Of a DNA stretch of 64,000 bases, positions 60,597 through 64,000 are shown piece by piece. The notes under the pieces were generated by a model, which worked only from the letters and a program-made list of their open reading frames with translations, was not told the origin of the DNA and ran no database searches. The DNA lies in the NCBI GenBank assembly GCA_910577365.1, contig CAJTMU010000003.1, forward strand, positions 25,171 to 89,170, given 5' to 3'. The stretch's first letter is position 1, and each line of letters starts with the position of its first letter. Source of the DNA: an uncultured Oscillospiraceae bacterium (GTDB taxonomy: Bacteria > Bacillota > Clostridia > Oscillospirales > Ruminococcaceae). A program made the translations under genes and the position numbers.

Positions 60597-61148
60597 TCAC
60601 CTGTAAATTCTCTCCCAGACAGACGGAAATTTTTGCCTGACAAATTCGGTATAGGAGCAGTCGGGAGGCAGCCGCTTTTCTTTGATATAGTTCTCGATCA
60701 TGGAATACCACCGCTCAAGCTCTTCTGCCGACTTATCCTCAAAGCGTCCCAGCTTCATTCTGCCCTCGCTCATATATTTCATAAACAGCTCGTAGGCGTT
60801 TCCGACCACCGTACAGCTTATCGGTTTTACAGGTTCTGTCGCAAGTCTTGCACAGGGTATGTTTTTAAAGGGAATGATCTGCGCCTCGTCGGCGTTCACT
60901 TCGTATATGTACCCGTCAACGAATTCGGAAACCTCCCGCAAAGCGTTGGGATAAAGCTCGTGATATATCGGTTTCTCCCCCTCAAATCCGTAGGGAAACC
61001 AGTAATAGGGACGTTCCACCGCGTTGCACAGATAAAATGCCGCCACTGCCTCAAGGGTGGACATATACACATATGGTCGGTCATGGTCGGCAAGGTTGGG
61101 CTTAAGCACCCCGATACCGCCCGTTCTGCTGCCGTGATAAAGCGTCAT
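60597..61148 (-). CDS. YHGS-type protein, possibly ADP-ribosyltransferase-like
   Basis: The 183-aa product opens TLYHGSRTGGIGVLKPN and has VYMSTLEAVAAFYLCNA, resembling the start of ADP-ribosyltransferase-like folds (H-Y-E class), then GYIYEVNADEAQIIPF. The catalytic triad cannot be confirmed by eye. GGGGGG is the SD for ATG 61148. It ends 16 nt before the DUF5131-like frame and shares its promoter, so the two may function together. Confidence 0.6.
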   Translation of the reverse strand: MTLYHGSRTGGIGVLKPNLADHDRPYVYMSTLEAVAAFYLCNAVERPYYWFPYGFEGEKPIYHELYPNALREVSEFVDGYIYEVNADEAQIIPFKNIPCARLATEPVKPISCTVVGNAYELFMKYMSEGRMKLGRFEDKSAEELERWYSMIENYIKEKRLPPDCSYTEFVRQKFPSVWERIYR

Positions 61149-61169
61149 TCATATTCCCCCCAAAAATAT

Positions 61170-61211
61170 CCGCCCATACTATATTATACAGTATGGGCGG
61201 TCGGTTGTCAA
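61170..61211 (-). promoter_or_regulatory. strong promoter overlapped by an 11-bp inverted repeat
   Basis: On the minus strand TTGACA (61206-61211), 17-bp spacer and TATAAT (61183-61188). A perfect inverted repeat CCGCCCATACT/AGTATGGGCGG (61170-61180 and 61190-61200) brackets the -10, fitting a repressor operator. Confidence 0.8.
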
Positions 61212-61461
61212 TCGGTTAAGTAAAAAATTGCGGGACTGAAGCTTTCGGCTGTTTCATCTATGCGGAGCAGCGTTTCCTCGCCACCGAGAATAAGTTCCCC
61301 TATTTTCGGTCGGCGTAAGCTTTATATCCTCAAAGGAATTTATTTAGGTTGCTGCGCAAATATTCAGGTTAAGAGCGATATTTTCCTTTATGCTGTCATC
61401 GTTTCGCTTTACATTTTCCAAGCAGCCTGTAAGAAAAACAGCCAAGAGCCTTGATTTTCAT
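61208..61461 (-). pseudogene. decayed lipoprotein gene after alpha-galactosidase
   Basis: The ATG at 61459-61461 overlaps the alpha-galactosidase stop (TAATG). After a frameshift the frame gives LAVFLTGCLENVKRNDDSI with a lipobox, then TAA. Further frames carry NSFEDIKLTPTE and LILGGEETLLRIDETAESFS to a TGA at 61208-61210. The gene is broken by at least two frameshifts and a stop. Confidence 0.65.
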
Positions 61462-63653
61462 TATATCTTCAAAAAATGCGCGATATAACTCTGGAAATCA
61501 CCCCAGAGCGACGGAATATCGAAGCCGCTGTTCATAAGCAAATCCGCAGAATAAACTTTTCCCGTTTCCTCATGCTTGTAGTAAGCGCCCTTTTCAAGCC
61601 CCGCAAGGCGTATCCTGTGCAGGAAGACGCTCGGCTCTTTAAGCACCTGAACATATTCCAGCAGCGCCTCGCTCTTGTCCTTTGCGACAAACTCCCACGC
61701 ATCAAAGCGGTCGTTGTCAAAGGGATTGCCTATTCGGTAATAATCGCCGGTGCGTACAAGCGGATTGTACTTGTTAAATTCCTCAATCTGCCTTTTGATA
61801 TTCCATTTGTCATTGTCGGAAATTTTTGTGATATCCAGCTCGTAGCCGAATGTGCCCACCATAGCGACGCGTCCTCTTGTTTCAAACGGGGTTATTCTTC
61901 CTACGCAGTGGTTGGGGCTGTCGGAAACGTGAGCGCCGAAGCAGGAGCATGGGTAACACATAGAAGTGCCATACTGTATTTTAAGTCGCTCGATAGCATC
62001 AGTGTCGTCGCTTGTCCATATCTGGGGGGAGTAGTACAGCATTCCCGCGTCAAACCGCGAGCCGCCGCCCGCGCAGTTTTCCAGCAGCAGGTCGGGGAAA
62101 TCGTTCAGCAGTCGCTCCTGTATCTCATAAACGCCCAGAACGTACCTGTGCCATATTTCACGCTGCCTTTCGGGCGGAAGAACCTCGTTGCCCACCTCCG
62201 TGAGCTGCCTGTTCATGTCCCACTTCACATACTCTATGTTGGCGGAGGACAATATCTTGTACATCTGCCCGTAGATATGGTCGCGCACCTCTTTGCGCGA
62301 GAAGTCTATAACAAGCTGAGAGCGGGCGGTTGTGCGGGACCGGCCGGGGATATGGATACACCAGTCGGGGTGAGCCTTGTACAGTTCGCTGTCGGGAGAT
62401 ATCATTTCAGGCTCGAACCATATGCCGAATTTCAGACCGAGCTTGTTCACCTCGTCCACAAGATACTTCAGCCCGCCCTTTATTTTATCCTCGTTCACAA
62501 ACCAGTCGCCGAGAGAGCTTCTGTCGTCGCTGCGATGGCCGAACCAACCATCGTCCATTACCAGCATTTCGATACCCGCCTTGGCAGATTCACGGGCGAT
62601 ATCCAGCAGCTTTTCGGTGTCGAAGTTGAAATATGTTGCCTCCCAGTTGTTGATGAGAATAGGGCGGCGGATATCTTTCCATTTGCCGCGCGTGAGATTA
62701 TTGCGTATAACGTCATGGAACGTACGCGACATTTCTCCTATTCCCTTATCCGAGAACGCCATAATGACTTCGGGCGACTGAAATTCCTCGCCGAGTTCCA
62801 GATGCCAGCTGAAGTCATAGGGATTTATACCCGAGAAAACGCGGGTCTTTTCATATTGATTTACCTCGCAGCCCGCGATGAAGCTGCCCGAATAGCACAG
62901 CGCAAAGCCGTAGCAGTCACCGTAATCTTCGGTCGCGTTTTTATCAACAACGGCGATAAAGTTGTTGTGCGCGTGGCTGGTGGAACCGCGGCAGCTATCT
63001 ACAACCTGCTTGCCGAAATGCAGCGGATTGCGCTGAACATGGCGCTCTCTCGCCCATGTTCCGTAAAGGGTTATCATATCGTAATCCTTGCTGTCAAGCT
63101 CCACACAGGTCGACAGCAGGCGGCGAAGCTCTATGGGGTCACTGCCGCCGTTGCGCACCTTTACCGAGCGCGTGATAACGTCGAGTTTCTCAAAAACGGA
63201 GTATTGCAGGGTTATCTCCAAACCGTTAAGCGGGTCTTTGCAGTATACCTCAAGGCTTGTCACCTCGTCCTCACTATTGGCATAGGTGGCAGGAAGCCCC
63301 TCAAGTTTTTTCTTGCCCTTAAAGATATTATATCCCGAATAATAGCACTCGCAGGCACTCATACCGTTCTTGTCCATAAGCTGCATACACGGTTCGCGGA
63401 AATCAGCCACGCCGCTTGTCGGGAACTCCATAGCCGCGCAGTCGAAGCTATGCGGACCCATAGCGTCATGAACTGCGGGAACAAACGGCTCGTCATTGGG
63501 TATGCGCATCATATGGGTGATGTCCGTTTCAGGAATATAAGCTCCGTAATACAGATGAATCAGGTGGTTAGAGCCGGTAACATGAAAAGCATAGGAGCTG
63601 TGCGGCGTATCCAGCTTGAACACGCGCTTGTTTTCGTCATAAACTATTGGCAT
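61461..63653 (-). CDS. alpha-galactosidase (GH36)
   Basis: This 730-aa cytoplasmic enzyme matches GH36 alpha-galactosidases: N-terminal beta-supersandwich (1 to about 320), then a catalytic barrel with MDDGWFGHRSDD, FGIWFEPEMISPDS, the nucleophile Asp479 in YVKWDMNR and the acid/base aspartate near 549 in WTSDDTDAIERL. It hydrolyses alpha-1,6-galactosides such as melibiose and raffinose. GAGAGGT precedes ATG 63653. Its stop overlaps the start of the decayed lipoprotein gene. Confidence 0.95.
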   Translation of the reverse strand: MPIVYDENKRVFKLDTPHSSYAFHVTGSNHLIHLYYGAYIPETDITHMMRIPNDEPFVPAVHDAMGPHSFDCAAMEFPTSGVADFREPCMQLMDKNGMSACECYYSGYNIFKGKKKLEGLPATYANSEDEVTSLEVYCKDPLNGLEITLQYSVFEKLDVITRSVKVRNGGSDPIELRRLLSTCVELDSKDYDMITLYGTWARERHVQRNPLHFGKQVVDSCRGSTSHAHNNFIAVVDKNATEDYGDCYGFALCYSGSFIAGCEVNQYEKTRVFSGINPYDFSWHLELGEEFQSPEVIMAFSDKGIGEMSRTFHDVIRNNLTRGKWKDIRRPILINNWEATYFNFDTEKLLDIARESAKAGIEMLVMDDGWFGHRSDDRSSLGDWFVNEDKIKGGLKYLVDEVNKLGLKFGIWFEPEMISPDSELYKAHPDWCIHIPGRSRTTARSQLVIDFSRKEVRDHIYGQMYKILSSANIEYVKWDMNRQLTEVGNEVLPPERQREIWHRYVLGVYEIQERLLNDFPDLLLENCAGGGSRFDAGMLYYSPQIWTSDDTDAIERLKIQYGTSMCYPCSCFGAHVSDSPNHCVGRITPFETRGRVAMVGTFGYELDITKISDNDKWNIKRQIEEFNKYNPLVRTGDYYRIGNPFDNDRFDAWEFVAKDKSEALLEYVQVLKEPSVFLHRIRLAGLEKGAYYKHEETGKVYSADLLMNSGFDIPSLWGDFQSYIAHFLKI

Positions 63654-63701
63654 AGGTCTACCTCTCGTCAGAAATTATTTCCGCCCGCGGCGGTTTGTTA
63701 T

Positions 63702-63730
63702 ATTGTAGCATATCCGGAAAGTTATTGCAA
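63702..63730 (-). promoter_or_regulatory. promoter of the alpha-galactosidase gene
   Basis: On the minus strand TTGCAA (63725-63730), 17-bp spacer, TACAAT (63702-63707). Confidence 0.65.
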
Positions 63731-64000
63731 TAGAAAACAGGAATATATTTTGATAAATAGTTTTTATATTAATTAGTTTAAAATAATGTCATACAACGTT
63801 TTGGTAAACTTATTCTTTAATCAAATAATAATTTAAACTTGTTACGCAAAAGATATTAAAAGCATTCAATATTACATTATTTCCCATGCATAAATTACCC
63901 GCAAACCGATGAGTGGGGTAGTAATACTAATATCTAATCATCCTATAGACAAAATCCACCTTCTCCCGGTAATACTTTTAATGGTATCTTTGGACAAAGA
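63731..64000. other. AT-rich end of the window
   Basis: No gene, repeat copy or clear promoter is supported in this stretch. A divergent gene may begin beyond the edge. Confidence 0.4.

Noticed and set aside
61476..63776. A 766-aa plus-strand open frame opposite the alpha-galactosidase gene
   Set aside because: It is antisense to a well-supported GH36 gene, has no SD or recognisable domain, and results from codon bias.
1..64000. CRISPR arrays or rRNA genes
   Set aside because: No regularly spaced short direct repeats and no rRNA-like sequence were seen.

Overview
The window looks like a chromosome segment of an anaerobic, probably spore-forming, gut-type Clostridia (Oscillospiraceae/Ruminococcaceae-like). 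This is inferred from gene content: dipicolinate synthase genes (dpaA/dpaB), a CotJC-type manganese catalase, a flavodiiron protein, RNase M5, cellobiose phosphorylase, a GH36 alpha-galactosidase, CE2-type esterases and an MsmK-like sugar ABC ATPase. Promoters are strong sigma-A types with 17-bp spacers, and TTG/GTG starts with good Shine-Dalgarno (SD) sites are common. No taxonomic search could be run.

Layout. 0-2 kb: small membrane protein, secreted Cys-protease-like protein, lipoprotein. 2-4 kb (minus): dpaB and dpaA, separated by an intergenic repeat. 4-16 kb (plus): flavodiiron protein, aminotransferase, trpS, rpmB, pyrG, GNAT, ppk, and a polysaccharide pyruvyl transferase/FrhB fusion. 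16-21.7 kb: small accessory genes (GNATs, flippase-like membrane protein, methyltransferase, P-loop kinase, flavin reductase) with gene debris. 22-31.5 kb: alaS, DinB, HIT, holA, rnmV, an MBOAT/DHHW O-acetylation pair, RluA-type synthase. 32.5-37.1 kb: a putative c-di-GMP block of PilZ protein, Cache-PAS-GGDEF cyclase, ParA-like ATPase and a ComFB-like protein. 37-46 kb: XRE regulators, cellobiose phosphorylase (minus) with operator-like sites, msmK-like ATPase, a tandem membrane-protein family with a frameshifted third copy, MoxR ATPase. 46-54 kb: AT-rich accessory region with truncated tRNA-Leu-like copies lying between small cargo genes and ending at an intact tRNA-Leu(UAG). 54-64 kb: esterase behind a candidate structured RNA, manganese catalase, then minus-strand CE2-like lipoproteins, a three-Cys Gp37/Gp68-type protein with a YHGS partner, a decayed lipoprotein and alpha-galactosidase.

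Three non-routine signals stand out. (1) An array of four tRNA-Leu 5'-half elements sharing a non-tRNA tail, two directly in front of cargo-gene SD sites, with a strong promoter at the head and an intact tRNA-Leu at the end. (2) A dispersed intergenic repeat of about 110-150 bp, roughly ten copies, with conserved ends around an unrelated perfect hairpin in each copy; four copies end on the SD of the next gene. (3) The PilZ/GGDEF/ParA/ComFB block, where a cyclic-dinucleotide receptor-like protein is translationally coupled to a ParA-type ATPase.

Several genes are broken by single-base indels or in-frame stops (8.1, 16.2, 20.7-21.0, 44.5-45.0, 49.5-49.9, 52.3-53.3, 60.6, 61.2-61.5 kb). Some lie in homopolymers or dinucleotide runs, so assembly error and real decay must be separated with reads. 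All functional calls come from reading motifs and layout by eye.
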